Source: G965197405 sp965197405
GTDB taxonomy: Bacteria; Chloroflexota; Dehalococcoidia; Lucifugimonadales; JAGWBF01
Assembly: GCA_965197405.1 (NCBI GenBank)
Contig: OZ240206.1
Coordinates: 2,418,001-2,482,000 of the forward strand
DNA: 64,000 nt
Reading direction: 5' to 3'
Position numbers and translations under genes: made by a program. Of this stretch, positions 54,492 through 63,004 are shown one piece after another; within the stretch, counting starts at the first letter, position 1, and every line of letters starts with the position of its first letter. The notes under the pieces are model-generated. The model had not been told where the DNA came from. It did no database searches and saw nothing but the letters and a program-made list of their open reading frames with translations.

Positions 54492-55516
54492 AGCCTGTAC
54501 CTCCCAACGAGGCCCTGGGGCCTGAACAGCATAAGCAGCGCCAGCAGAATGCCCAGGATGACCAGCCGGGCTTGGCCGATGTACTCGGTGGGCAGGAAGG
54601 GTATAAAGCGCATGCCCTCTTCCAGCAGCACGAAAGCCATTGCTCCCAGGAGCGACCCCCATATCGTGGCCAGGCCGCCGAGTATCACTATGGCAACCAG
54701 CAGCATGGACTCCAACAGAATAAAGGAGTTGGGGTCCACGAAGCTGGTCCAGCCACTGAAAAGCCCTCCGGCCAGGCCCGCCATCATGGCTGAGATGGTC
54801 CATACGGCCAGCTTGTAGTGGGTCGCCTGGTAGCCGAACACCCCAATGGCCTGCTCGTCCTCTCGTATGGCGGTGAGCACCCTCCCGAAGGACGAGGTGA
54901 CTATGAACCAGGAGATGAGAACTATGACCGCCAGGAACACCAGCACCAGTCCCAGGAACTCCAACTCTCCGTCGAACGTCCACCCGCCTATCACCGGACG
55001 GGGCACCTCGTGGATCCCGAACGCGCCCCGGGTAAGGTCCCGCCAATTCAGGAAGACGTTGAAGCTGATTATGGCAAAGCCAAAGGAGACGAGGACGAAG
55101 ATGTCGTCCCTGAACCGGTTGAACACAACACCCACCACAATAGCCACCAAGCCCGCCAGGACTACGCCAACGGGCAGAGCTGCGAAGAACGGCCAATCGA
55201 ATGTGGGGATGGCCCCGGTGCGCAGCTGGTCGTATGAGGCCTCCGAGGTGAGAATTGCTGTAGTGTAGGCGCCAACGCCGAAGAAGCCGATGTGCCCCAC
55301 CGACAGCAGCCCCGTGAAGCCCACCACCAGGTTCAGACTGACCGCCAGTATCGCCCAAATGCCGAACACGGTTCCCAGGGCTATGGCGAATCCGACTCCC
55401 TGCCACAACATAAACGCGATGGCCCACGAGATGATGAGCAGGTTCGCCCACAGCTCAATGTTGCCCCGGACGGACGCCAGAAGCTCCTGAGGGCCACCCC
55501 GAAGCCTGGTCAGCAC
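54488..55516 (-). CDS. livM: Branched-chain amino-acid-type ABC transporter permease LivM
   Basis: 342 residues with about eight hydrophobic segments. LNLVVGFTGLLSVGHIGFFG is the conserved LivM signature (GxxGxxSxGHxxF) and AIREDEQAIGVFGYQATHYK is the cytoplasmic EAA-type coupling loop. It forms the channel with LivH, but no livH or binding protein is present in the window: the IS982-like element begins about 90 bases upstream. Confidence 0.88.
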   Translation of the reverse strand: MLTRLRGGPQELLASVRGNIELWANLLIISWAIAFMLWQGVGFAIALGTVFGIWAILAVSLNLVVGFTGLLSVGHIGFFGVGAYTTAILTSEASYDQLRTGAIPTFDWPFFAALPVGVVLAGLVAIVVGVVFNRFRDDIFVLVSFGFAIISFNVFLNWRDLTRGAFGIHEVPRPVIGGWTFDGELEFLGLVLVFLAVIVLISWFIVTSSFGRVLTAIREDEQAIGVFGYQATHYKLAVWTISAMMAGLAGGLFSGWTSFVDPNSFILLESMLLVAIVILGGLATIWGSLLGAMAFVLLEEGMRFIPFLPTEYIGQARLVILGILLALLMLFRPQGLVGRYRL

Positions 55517-55724
55517 ACCAATTCTCCCAATTCCGTCGGAATCACTATAGCCTCACGGAAGCCGGATAAGGTCGCGTTGAAAGGGAGATGTAGACATACC
55601 CCCTCCCCATTAAATGTGTGATGCACATTAACAACTGAGAAGTGTAGGAAAGCATCGAGGATGGTGTAAGCTGGCCTTACCCGCCCAAAGGAGGCCCGCC
55701 ATGACCATAGACCTAGACACTTTC

Positions 55725-55747
55725 CCCCGCTTTCTCGGGGGCAGGCT
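55725..55747 (+). repeat. 23-bp palindromic insert 1 in the IS982-like gene
   Basis: CCCCGC-TTTCTC-GGGGG then CAGGCT, between TTTC and CTGG. Differs by one base from the insert in the ISAs1 copies. Confidence 0.85.
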
Positions 55748-56221
55748 CTGGCGGCATTATATACCATCGTGGACGACCTTTATCAGCAACATTTCGCCCA
55801 GTTCAAGCCCCATCGCCCCGGCCAACATCCCCAAATGTCCGACAGCGAAGTGCTGACCCTGGCCCTCTGCGCCCAATGGCACGGTACTTCGGAGCGGGCC
55901 TTTCTCCGCTTCGCCAGCCAGTATTGGCGGGCCTACTTCCCCAGGCTGCTCAGCCAGAGCGCCACCAACCGCCGCTGCCGAGACCTGGCTGGGGTACTGA
56001 GCAACCTGTCAGGGATGGTGGCGCAGGAAATGGAATCCTACGCTGCCCCCTACCAGGTCCTGGACACCCTGCCAGTGCGTCTGATGCGACCCTGTCGGGG
56101 ACGGCGACGCCGTCTCTTCGGCAACGAAGCCTCCATGGGCAAGGGGGGCAGCGACCGGACCTGGTACTATGGTTGCAAACTGCTGTTGTCCCTGACCCCA
56201 CAGGGGGTCATCACCGGCTTC

Positions 56222-56244
56222 TCCCGCTTTGTCGAGGGCAGGCC
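56222..56244 (+). repeat. 23-bp palindromic insert 2 in the IS982-like gene
   Basis: TCCCGC-TTTGTC-GAGGG then CAGGCC, between GGCTTC and CTGCTG; 19 of 23 bases match insert 1, with the stem partly decayed. Confidence 0.75.
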
Positions 56245-56784
56245 CTGCTGGCCCCAGCCAACGCCGAAGACCTGTGGTTGGCTGAAGCCTTCTTCTGCTG
56301 GCGTACCAACCCACAGGGTGGCCCCTAGCCCCGGATGACCTACCCCGCCGACACAATGGCCAGGAGTATGTCGGTCCCACAGGCCCCCTGCGGCCGAGGT
56401 CCGTGGTGGGAGAGGTCAGTGAGAGTCCCTGGCCGGCAACGGCTTCTGCGGAGCCCGGTGGCAGAGTCATTGGCGCCGGGACTACGGCTCAGTGGTGCTC
56501 ACCCCCAGGAATTATTCTGGAGACACGGCCAGGGGCCTGAGCAAACAACATCATAGACGACGGTAGATAGTGGAGACTATCAACGGGCGACTGGAAGGGA
56601 CCTTCAACCTGAACTTTCCCCAAGCTCGCACCACCTGGGGGCTGCTGACCCGGGTGGCAGCCAAGGTCTGCGCTTTGAACCTGGGTATCTGGCTGAACAG
56701 GAGCTTCGGCCGTGATGGTCTGGCCTTTGCCACACTCCTCAGTTGTTAAAGAGCTAATTTGCATCACACGTCATTAATGGGGAG

Positions 56785-57127
56785 GGTTGGGGTGGGGGTG
56801 ATGAGTGTTACTTCAAGAGCACGACGACTGAGAAACAACCAACTGGCTCAGAGAGAGCTTTGTGGAGACTTCTTCGCAATGGCGAATGTGCAGGTTACAA
56901 GTTTCGCAGACAGACTCCCCCTCATCCCTTCGGCAGGCTCAGGGCAGAAGGCACTTTGGAAAAACTCCCCAGGAGACCCCTCGCTCCCATCGGAGCCTGC
57001 CCCTGGCTTGAACGGGGAGTGACAATCGAAAGACCTGGAGAGCCGCGGAATGGTGCTTGAGAGTTGGGCCTTCAAGTGGTAAAATCCCTGTGAAGAATAG
57101 TCTTCAGACCAAGGCCGCACACGAAGT
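56785..57127. other. Intergenic region before tRNA-Asn
   Basis: About 340 bases, no gene. It contains palindromic motifs (TTCGGCAGGCTCAGGGC at about 56930) and, on the minus strand near 56990-57022, CCCC...GGGGCAGGCTC, a likely further decayed relative of the palindromic insert. A GTAAAAT stretch about 50 bases before the tRNA may be its promoter. Confidence 0.45.
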
Positions 57128-57202
57128 TCCCCAGTAGCTCAGCGGTAGAGCGGGCGGCTGTTAACCGCTAGGTCACAGGTTCGAATCCTGTCTGGGGAGC
57201 CA
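57128..57202 (+). tRNA. tRNA-Asn (anticodon GTT)
   Basis: Acceptor TCCCCAG pairs with CTGGGGA (57192-57198); D arm GCTC/GAGC; anticodon loop CTGTTAA; T arm ACAGG-TTCGAAT-CCTGT; G discriminator and encoded CCA (57200-57202). Confidence 0.97.
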
Positions 57203-57287
57203 ATAGCAACGGAGCTGGAATGCAACCGGGTTTCGACCGGTCTTCTCTACTCCAAGCCCTGATTGGACCAGCCCACCACATTTCTCG

Positions 57288-57749
57288 TCAAGGCACAACT
57301 GCCGTTGTTGCCGGGGCGAGTTCCTCCACCTCGACGGGCAGCCTTATTCGCTCCAGGTCTCTGCCCATGCTCCTGTCAATGAGCTTGGCCAAGCGGTCCC
57401 TACGGTCATGTGTCAACAATACAACGAGGTCGCTCTCCTGCCGTTGAGAGAAGTCCACGATGTCATAGGGCAGCGAGCCAGCTTCGGTCTGCTCGCAACG
57501 CCACTGGTCCGGGTCGCTACCCAGCCGGCGGACGACGCTTCCAAACTGGGCGGACACGTCGGGGCACTCGGTCTTCTCTATCTGACGCCTTTCACGCGAA
57601 ACTAGCTCTCCCATCGCCGTTAGCCAGCCGCGAGGGACGACATATAGCAGGGAAAATGTCTCGCCGGGCATGAGGTCCCTCCAGACCAGGGCAAATGTTT
57701 CCTTGGATTCACCGGCCCCAGCCCATGGTGCAAAGAATTTGCTGTCCAT
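57288..57749 (-). CDS. Hypothetical protein, weakly universal-stress-like C-terminus
   Basis: 153 residues from ATG 57749. It lacks recognised domains in the first half (ETFALVWRDLMPGETFSLLY). The second half ends ESDLVVLLTHDRRDRLAKLI, DRSMGRDLERIRLPVEVEEL, which has the order of a universal stress protein tail (D-L-[IV]-V-x3-H-x-R, then S and R-x-P-V). The ATP loop is not conserved. Could also be a domain left from a transporter. Confidence in function is low. Confidence 0.5.
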   Translation of the reverse strand: MDSKFFAPWAGAGESKETFALVWRDLMPGETFSLLYVVPRGWLTAMGELVSRERRQIEKTECPDVSAQFGSVVRRLGSDPDQWRCEQTEAGSLPYDIVDFSQRQESDLVVLLTHDRRDRLAKLIDRSMGRDLERIRLPVEVEELAPATTAVVP

Positions 57750-57832
57750 GGCCTACCCCCTCTCCCCTGGCTTTTGCTGGGACGCCTTACAGGATAGGGA
57801 CAATATACATTAAATTAGGTATTTCGTCAATA

Positions 57833-57850
57833 TTGTGATACATATCACGA
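57833..57850 (+). promoter_or_regulatory. CRP/FNR-like operator upstream of the hydroxylase gene
   Basis: TGTGATACATATCACG at 57834-57849 fits TGTGA-N6-TCACA with one mismatch, in an AT-rich stretch about 210 bases before the molybdenum hydroxylase start. It suggests control by a CRP/FNR-family factor. Confidence 0.45.
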
Positions 57851-58059
57851 ATATATCTGTAATGATTGGCGATTAACGTAATCAATACATTTCATTTAGA
57901 AGAAAACTTAGATGATTCTGTTAAGATTGTCGCGGCCTTTGCACACCTTCACAGCAGAGCGGCCTGAATCTATCACGACTTCCTTAACATCCTGGGAGAT
58001 GGCAGAAGAATTGACAGAGTTGAGGTCTGGAATTACACTCCCACCAGGAGGGAAGGGAT

Positions 58060-60375
58060 ATGACTATCGCAGCCGACCAGGAGAGCAAGGGTCCAGGCAA
58101 GTTCAAAGTAGTAGGCACCAGGCCCATCCGCCACGACGGGCTGGAGAAAGTAACCGGTCATGCCAAGTTCGGGGCAGACGTACGGATGGCCGGGCTGCTG
58201 TACGGCAAGGTCCTCCGCAGCCCTCATGCCCATGCCCGTATCCGCTCGATTGATACCAGCAAGGCGGAAGCCCTGCCGGGCGTGAAGGCCGTGGCTACTG
58301 CCAATGATTTCCCCATTACCGAGGATAGGGTCATTGACTTTGCGGAGATTCAGGGGAACGCCAGGATGATAGCCGAGAATGTCCTGGCCCATGAGAAGGT
58401 GTTGTACAAGGGCCACGCGGTGGCGGCCGTAGCAGCCACCAGCCCCCACGTGGCCGAGGAAGCTCTCGATCTAATCGAGGTGGACTATGAGGTGTTGCCC
58501 ACCGTTCTCACCCTGCACGATGCCATGAAGGAGGATGCCCCCATCCTCCATGAGGATATGACCACCAGGTTTCGCGTCGAGCGGTTTGCTAGGGGGGAAG
58601 ACACCGGCCGGAAGGGCAACATAGCCGGGCACCTCCAGTTCAAGCTCGGCGATCCGGAGCAGGGATTCAGGGAGGCCAGCCTTGTCGTCGAGCGGGAGTT
58701 CTCCACCCAGACGGTCCACCAGGGATACATCGAGACTCATGTCTCCACGGCATTCTGGACCCCCGATGGGCGCCTGACTATCTGGACGAGCACCCAGGGC
58801 ACCTTCGCCATCCGCTCTGCCACGGCAGCCATTCTCGACATCCCTGAATCTATGGTGAAGGTTATCCCAATGGAGATTGGAGGCGGGTTCGGGGCCAAGC
58901 TGGTTACCTACCTGGACCCGGTGGTGGCTATCCTCTCCAGAAAGAGCGGTCGCCCCGTCGAGATAGCCATGGACCGCAAAGAGGTGTTCGAGGGGACAGG
59001 CCCCACCTCCGCCACCTATATGCGATGCAAAATCGGCGCCGACAAGGATGGGCGAATCACCGCGGGCCAACTCTACATGGTCTATGAAGCGGGGGCCTTC
59101 CCCGGCTCTCCGGTGGGAGGCGGGGCGCTGACAGGCCTGGGGCCTTACAAGATAGACAACCTGCTGGTAGATGGGTATGACGTCGTCTGCAACAAGCAGA
59201 AGGTGCAGGCCTACCGGGCGCCCGGCCAGCCCCAGGCGGCCTTTGCCGTGGAGATTGTCATAGACGAGCTGGCCGAGAAGCTGGGTATGGACCCCATGGA
59301 GCTCCGGCTGAAGAACGCCGTTCAGGAAGGCGATAGAATGGCGAACGGGATGCCGCACCCACGGATTGGCTGCAAAGAGGTGATGGAGGCCATGATGGCC
59401 CATCCCCATTTTAAGGCGCCCCTGGAAGGCCCTAACCGCGGCCGCGGCATAGCAGTGGGACACCGGTTCAACAGCGGCCAGACATCCTCGGCGACCATAC
59501 ACGTAAACCCCAACGGCACCATCAGCCTTATGACAGGCTCCGTTGACATCGGAGGGACACGCACCGCGGTTGCGATGCAGGCTGCCGAAGTGCTGGGCCT
59601 GAAATCCGAGGACGTGATTCCCACCGTCGTTGATACCGATTCCGTCGGCTATACCGGCAGTACCGGAGGCAGCCGCACGGCCTATGATACGGGCCTGGCG
59701 GCCATAGCTGCGGCCTTGGAGGTCAAGCGTCAGATGATGGCCCGTGCAGCCCTGATTTGGGAGGTACAGGTTGAAGACGTGGAGTTCAGCGACGGCGTCT
59801 TTACCTGCACCAGGAACACCGAAGACAGGATGACCTTCAAGGAGCTGGCCGGTCAGCTAAATCGCACCGGCGGCCCTGTAACTTGCTCCACGTCCGCCAA
59901 CTCGACCGGCGTGGGGTCAACCTTTGGCGGGAACATCGTGGACGTGGAGGTCGACCTGGAGACGGGGAAGGTTGATATTCTACGCTACACCGCCGTTATA
60001 GACGCCGGCCAGTCGGTCCACCCCAGCTACGTGGAGGGGCAGGTGCAAGGCTCTACAGTCCAGGGCATTGGCTGGGCATTGAACGAGGAGTATTTCTACA
60101 CCGAGGACGGCGCGATGGCTAACTCCAGCTTTCTGGACTATCGCATGCCAACGAGCCTGGACGTCCCCATGATAGACACGGTGGTCGTGGAAGTCCCAAA
60201 TCCGCGTCATCCCTTCGGTCTGCGCGGAGTGGGTGAGGTTCCATTAATCCCTCCACTGGCCGCCCTCTCCAACGCCATTTACGACGCCCTCGGCGTCCGT
60301 ATGACCAGGCTGCCCATGTCGCCCGGCGCCATCCTGGAAGAGGTATGGGAGAAGAGAGGAGAGGAAAAGCAGTAG
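58060..60375 (+). CDS. Molybdenum hydroxylase large subunit (xanthine dehydrogenase/CoxL family)
   Basis: 771 residues from ATG 58060 (GGAGGGAAGGG upstream). N-terminal hammerhead domain with GHAKFGADVRMAGLLYGKVL and RSPHAHARI; Mo-binding region with GGGFGAK, AYRAPGQPQAAFAVE and RGVGEVPLIPP, whose Glu is the conserved catalytic base. The loop reads AYRAPGQ, not the CO dehydrogenase form I motif AYxCSFR, so the substrate is more likely an aromatic, purine or aldehyde compound. The usual FAD and iron-sulfur subunit genes are not adjacent; they must be elsewhere or beyond reach. Rightward, probably in one unit with the exchanger. Confidence 0.9.
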   Translation: MTIAADQESKGPGKFKVVGTRPIRHDGLEKVTGHAKFGADVRMAGLLYGKVLRSPHAHARIRSIDTSKAEALPGVKAVATANDFPITEDRVIDFAEIQGNARMIAENVLAHEKVLYKGHAVAAVAATSPHVAEEALDLIEVDYEVLPTVLTLHDAMKEDAPILHEDMTTRFRVERFARGEDTGRKGNIAGHLQFKLGDPEQGFREASLVVEREFSTQTVHQGYIETHVSTAFWTPDGRLTIWTSTQGTFAIRSATAAILDIPESMVKVIPMEIGGGFGAKLVTYLDPVVAILSRKSGRPVEIAMDRKEVFEGTGPTSATYMRCKIGADKDGRITAGQLYMVYEAGAFPGSPVGGGALTGLGPYKIDNLLVDGYDVVCNKQKVQAYRAPGQPQAAFAVEIVIDELAEKLGMDPMELRLKNAVQEGDRMANGMPHPRIGCKEVMEAMMAHPHFKAPLEGPNRGRGIAVGHRFNSGQTSSATIHVNPNGTISLMTGSVDIGGTRTAVAMQAAEVLGLKSEDVIPTVVDTDSVGYTGSTGGSRTAYDTGLAAIAAALEVKRQMMARAALIWEVQVEDVEFSDGVFTCTRNTEDRMTFKELAGQLNRTGGPVTCSTSANSTGVGSTFGGNIVDVEVDLETGKVDILRYTAVIDAGQSVHPSYVEGQVQGSTVQGIGWALNEEYFYTEDGAMANSSFLDYRMPTSLDVPMIDTVVVEVPNPRHPFGLRGVGEVPLIPPLAALSNAIYDALGVRMTRLPMSPGAILEEVWEKRGEEKQ

Positions 60376-60489
60376 TGCGCCCCTTCATGTTCACTATGGC
60401 GGCGGGCGTTGCCCCTATGCCGTCTCCCCCGGGACTGTCCCAGGGCTATTCGATACGGGCGGACAGCGCCGGGAGGCGCTTAAGGCTGC

Positions 60490-61491
60490 ATGAGTGACCT
60501 GGTTCAGGCATTGCTTCTATTCGCTGGGAGCGCCGTCGTGGTCATCTTCAGCGGGGTCTTCCTAGCGAAGTACGGCGATGCCCTGGCCGAGCTGATGGGT
60601 TGGGGTCGCCTTTGGGTGGGAACGGTCCTCGTAGCCGTAGCCACCTCCCTCCCGGAGCTTGGCACCAATATCACCGCCGCAATCCGCGATGAGCCGGAGC
60701 TGGCGGGGGGCAACATTCTAGGGGCCAACATGGTCAATATGTTCACGCTGGCCATGGTGGCCCTGGTCTTTGGGGGAGCGCGCTTCTTCCGCCAGGTGGC
60801 CCCTGAGCAGAGGTTTCTGGCGCTGGCCGCCATCTCTCTCACGGCCCTGGCGGTGCTCCTGGGGGCATTTCACCCGGACCTGTCCTTCTTGAGCGTTGGC
60901 CTTGGCTCGGTGATTATCCTGGCCGTGTACCTGGGGGGGATGCGTCTGGTATATGCGACACGCCCCCAGGAGACCTCCGACGGAGATGGGCAGGCATCCC
61001 GGCCATCCAATACACTTCCGAGTCGCCGCAAGGCCTGGCTGTTTTTCGGTCTTGCGTCCCTGGGGGTGATCGTAGCCGCGCCCGCCCTGACCTTCAGCGT
61101 GGAGCAAATCGCAGAGACCACGGGGCTGGCTACCGGCTTTCTGGGGGTGGTGGCCGTGGCCCTGGTGACCACCATGCCCGAGGCCTCCACCACCGTCGCC
61201 GCCGTCCGTTTGGGCGCCACGGACCTGGCTGTGGGGGGCCTGTACGGAAGCTGCGCTTTCAACGTCCTGATTCTGGCCGTCGCCGACCCCTTCTACCGCC
61301 AGGGCGTCCTGGTAAGCACTTTGGAGACCGGTCACCTCGCGGCTGGCCTGGTGGCAGTCCTTCTCATGGCCCTGGGACTCAGCCAAATCCTGCTCCGGGG
61401 CAGGTACAAGTATGCGCCGGTCGCGCCGGTCCTGGTACTAATGGGCCTTGTCTACGTCGGGGGCCTGTTTGCCGTTTATATCCTCAGCTGA
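60490..61491 (+). CDS. Calcium/sodium exchanger (CaCA family)
   Basis: 333 residues with about ten membrane helices in two inverted halves. The alpha repeats are visible: TSLPELGTNITAAIRDEPEL plus GNILGANMVNMF, and TTMPEASTTVAAVRLGATDL plus GGLYGSCAFNVLIL. The first repeat has GAN-x2-N rather than GSN-x2-N, which may affect ion choice. A hydrophilic loop with DGDGQASRPSN separates the halves. Exports Ca2+ or another cation against Na+ or H+. It lies 114 bases after the hydroxylase gene. Confidence 0.9.
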   Translation: MSDLVQALLLFAGSAVVVIFSGVFLAKYGDALAELMGWGRLWVGTVLVAVATSLPELGTNITAAIRDEPELAGGNILGANMVNMFTLAMVALVFGGARFFRQVAPEQRFLALAAISLTALAVLLGAFHPDLSFLSVGLGSVIILAVYLGGMRLVYATRPQETSDGDGQASRPSNTLPSRRKAWLFFGLASLGVIVAAPALTFSVEQIAETTGLATGFLGVVAVALVTTMPEASTTVAAVRLGATDLAVGGLYGSCAFNVLILAVADPFYRQGVLVSTLETGHLAAGLVAVLLMALGLSQILLRGRYKYAPVAPVLVLMGLVYVGGLFAVYILS

Positions 61492-61519
61492 CGGCAGGCG
61501 GCGGAGCTTCACATGGGCA

Positions 61520-62659
61520 TTACATGGGCATCCGCTCTTCCAGCGTGGCCTTCATGGTTATCTCCTTCCCACTACGGGCCACCACAAGGCCTATCTCGTC
61601 ACCTACCCCATGTTCATAGCGCAGAAGCTCAATCAGGTCCCGCGTGGTGGCTACCTCATGCCCTTCCACGGACAGAAGCACGTCCCCCGCCCTCAGACCG
61701 GCCTTCATAGCGGGGCCTCCCCTGACCACGTCAACTATCAGCACCCCTTCCCGGTCCCCAACTCCCGCCTGAGCAGCCATTTCGGGGTCCAGCTCACTTA
61801 TCAGCACACCGAGCCACGCCCAACGCACCTCGCCATTCTCTATAAGCTGCTGCGCCACGGGAGCAACCGTATCCATGCCTACGGCGAATCCAATCCCCTC
61901 TATACCCCTGCCTATCCGGTCAACGCGGGCCACGGCCGTATTTATGCCCACCACTTCCCCCCGGAGGTTGAGCAGGGGTCCGCCGCTGTTGCCCGGGTTG
62001 ATGGAAGCGTCGGTCTGTACCAGGCCGTAAAGCTGGCTGTCTGCACTCACGGAAAACTCCCGGTCGAGGGCGCTTACCACACCCACCGTCACGGTTGGGC
62101 CGCCATTCAGGCCGAGGGCATTGCCTATGGCTATCACCCACTCGCCCACCCTAACCTTGGTGGGGTCGGCCAAAGGGACTGCGGGGAACTCCGAGCCGTC
62201 TATTTTCAGGACGGCAAGGTCCGTGAGCCTATCTGTGCCCAGCGCTTCCGCCTCAAACTGCCTGCCATCATCCAGCGTGACCGTAATGGCATCGGTATTC
62301 TCCACAATGTGGTTATTGGTGAGGATGTAGCCCTTGGGGTCGAAGATAACTCCTGAGCCGCTCTGGGGATTGGGGACAACCCTGCCCAAGTAGTCGCGCC
62401 CAGGCGCGTTCCCGACTACCGACACCACTGCGGGCCTTGTCATTTCCACCACCCCGGCAATATCCGGCAGCTGGAGCATAGCGGCGGGGCCTGCTGCGGA
62501 CGATGGAGATTCCGCGGGAGAGGCTGAAGATATGGAGTCAGGCTTCGACTCTGGGGTGGAGGTTGACCTGACGGAATTACATCCCATCGCGACCAGAATG
62601 ACCACTGCCGCCACTATGATGATGGCCCTGTATCTGGCTTCAAACTTGACCGTCCTCAT
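61520..62659 (-). CDS. HtrA/DegP-type serine protease, lipoprotein
   Basis: 379 residues. Hydrophobic N-terminus with lipobox VAMGC, a Ser/Pro-rich linker, then a trypsin-fold protease with ILTNNHIVEN (His), DLAVLKIDGSEFP (Asp) and NPGNSGGPLLNLRGEV (Ser), and one PDZ domain (DREGVLIVDVVRGGPAMKAG, then LRAGDVLLSV). It degrades or refolds damaged proteins outside the membrane. The gene is convergent with the exchanger, leaving 28 bases between stops. Confidence 0.93.
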   Translation of the reverse strand: MRTVKFEARYRAIIIVAAVVILVAMGCNSVRSTSTPESKPDSISSASPAESPSSAAGPAAMLQLPDIAGVVEMTRPAVVSVVGNAPGRDYLGRVVPNPQSGSGVIFDPKGYILTNNHIVENTDAITVTLDDGRQFEAEALGTDRLTDLAVLKIDGSEFPAVPLADPTKVRVGEWVIAIGNALGLNGGPTVTVGVVSALDREFSVSADSQLYGLVQTDASINPGNSGGPLLNLRGEVVGINTAVARVDRIGRGIEGIGFAVGMDTVAPVAQQLIENGEVRWAWLGVLISELDPEMAAQAGVGDREGVLIVDVVRGGPAMKAGLRAGDVLLSVEGHEVATTRDLIELLRYEHGVGDEIGLVVARSGKEITMKATLEERMPM

Positions 62660-62735
62660 CTGCCTGCACCATCCTCTGTAGGTTTAGCCAAGCATTATCC
62701 GTTTCCGGACCTGCAAGGGGCCCAGGTTTTTTAGA

Positions 62736-62756
62736 CAGGGCTATTGCATTTCATAC
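62736..62756 (+). repeat. Solitary ISAs1-like terminus
   Basis: CAGGGCTATTGCATTTCA closely matches the ends of ISAs1 copies E and F (CAGGGCTATCGCATTTG). No partner end or transposase is near, so it is a remnant or a chance match. Confidence 0.35.
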
Positions 62757-62850
62757 GAGTATGGTGCACAACTGGACTTATGCTTGCCTGGATATACGGA
62801 TATGCGAAGGCGGCGGGGGATTGAGCCGGTGCCCATATTGGCTGTAAGAC

Positions 62851-62925
62851 TGGAGCCGGCGAGGGGATTCGAACCCTTGACCTGCGGTTTACGAAACCGC
62901 TGCTCTACCACTGAGCTACGCCGGC
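62851..62925 (-). tRNA. tRNA-Thr (anticodon CGT)
   Basis: On the minus strand acceptor GCCGGCG (62925-62919) pairs with CGCCGGC; D arm GCTC/GAGC; anticodon stem GCGGT/ACCGC with loop TTCGTAA; T arm with GTTCGAATC; encoded CCA (62853-62851). Confidence 0.96.
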
Positions 62926-63004
62926 CCATACCTGTCTGGTTGCGAAGTTGGACAATATTTTATCACACGCTGCACCGGAGGAAAAACCCTTTTGGCTCTT
63001 CCGC

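Larger units (their letters stand above)
55701..56749 (+). pseudogene. IS982-like transposase broken by two palindromic inserts and more
   Basis: ATG 55701 (AAAGGAGG upstream) reads MTIDLDTF, then a 23-bp insert, then the next frame LAALYTIVDDLYQQHFAQFK, SDSEVLTLALCAQW, YWRAYFPRLLSQSATNRR to VITGF, a second 23-bp insert, then a third frame LLAPANAEDLWLAEAFF. Further damage follows before IVETINGRLEGTFNLNFPQA and the end. Each insert shifts the frame by exactly the observed amount. Family assignment rests on SDSEV-T-AL and the IVETINGRLE motif. Confidence 0.75.
55603..56784 (+). mobile_element. Degenerate IS982-like element
   Basis: Inverted ends CTCCCCATTAA (55603-55613) and TTAATGGGGAG (56774-56784), with further matching blocks inside (GTGTGATGCA and AACAACTGAG). 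It sits where livH would be expected. Confidence 0.75.

Noticed and set aside
58060..60375. Form I carbon monoxide dehydrogenase (coxL)
   Set aside because: The active-site loop reads AYRAPGQ and not AYxCSFR, and coxM and coxS are absent.
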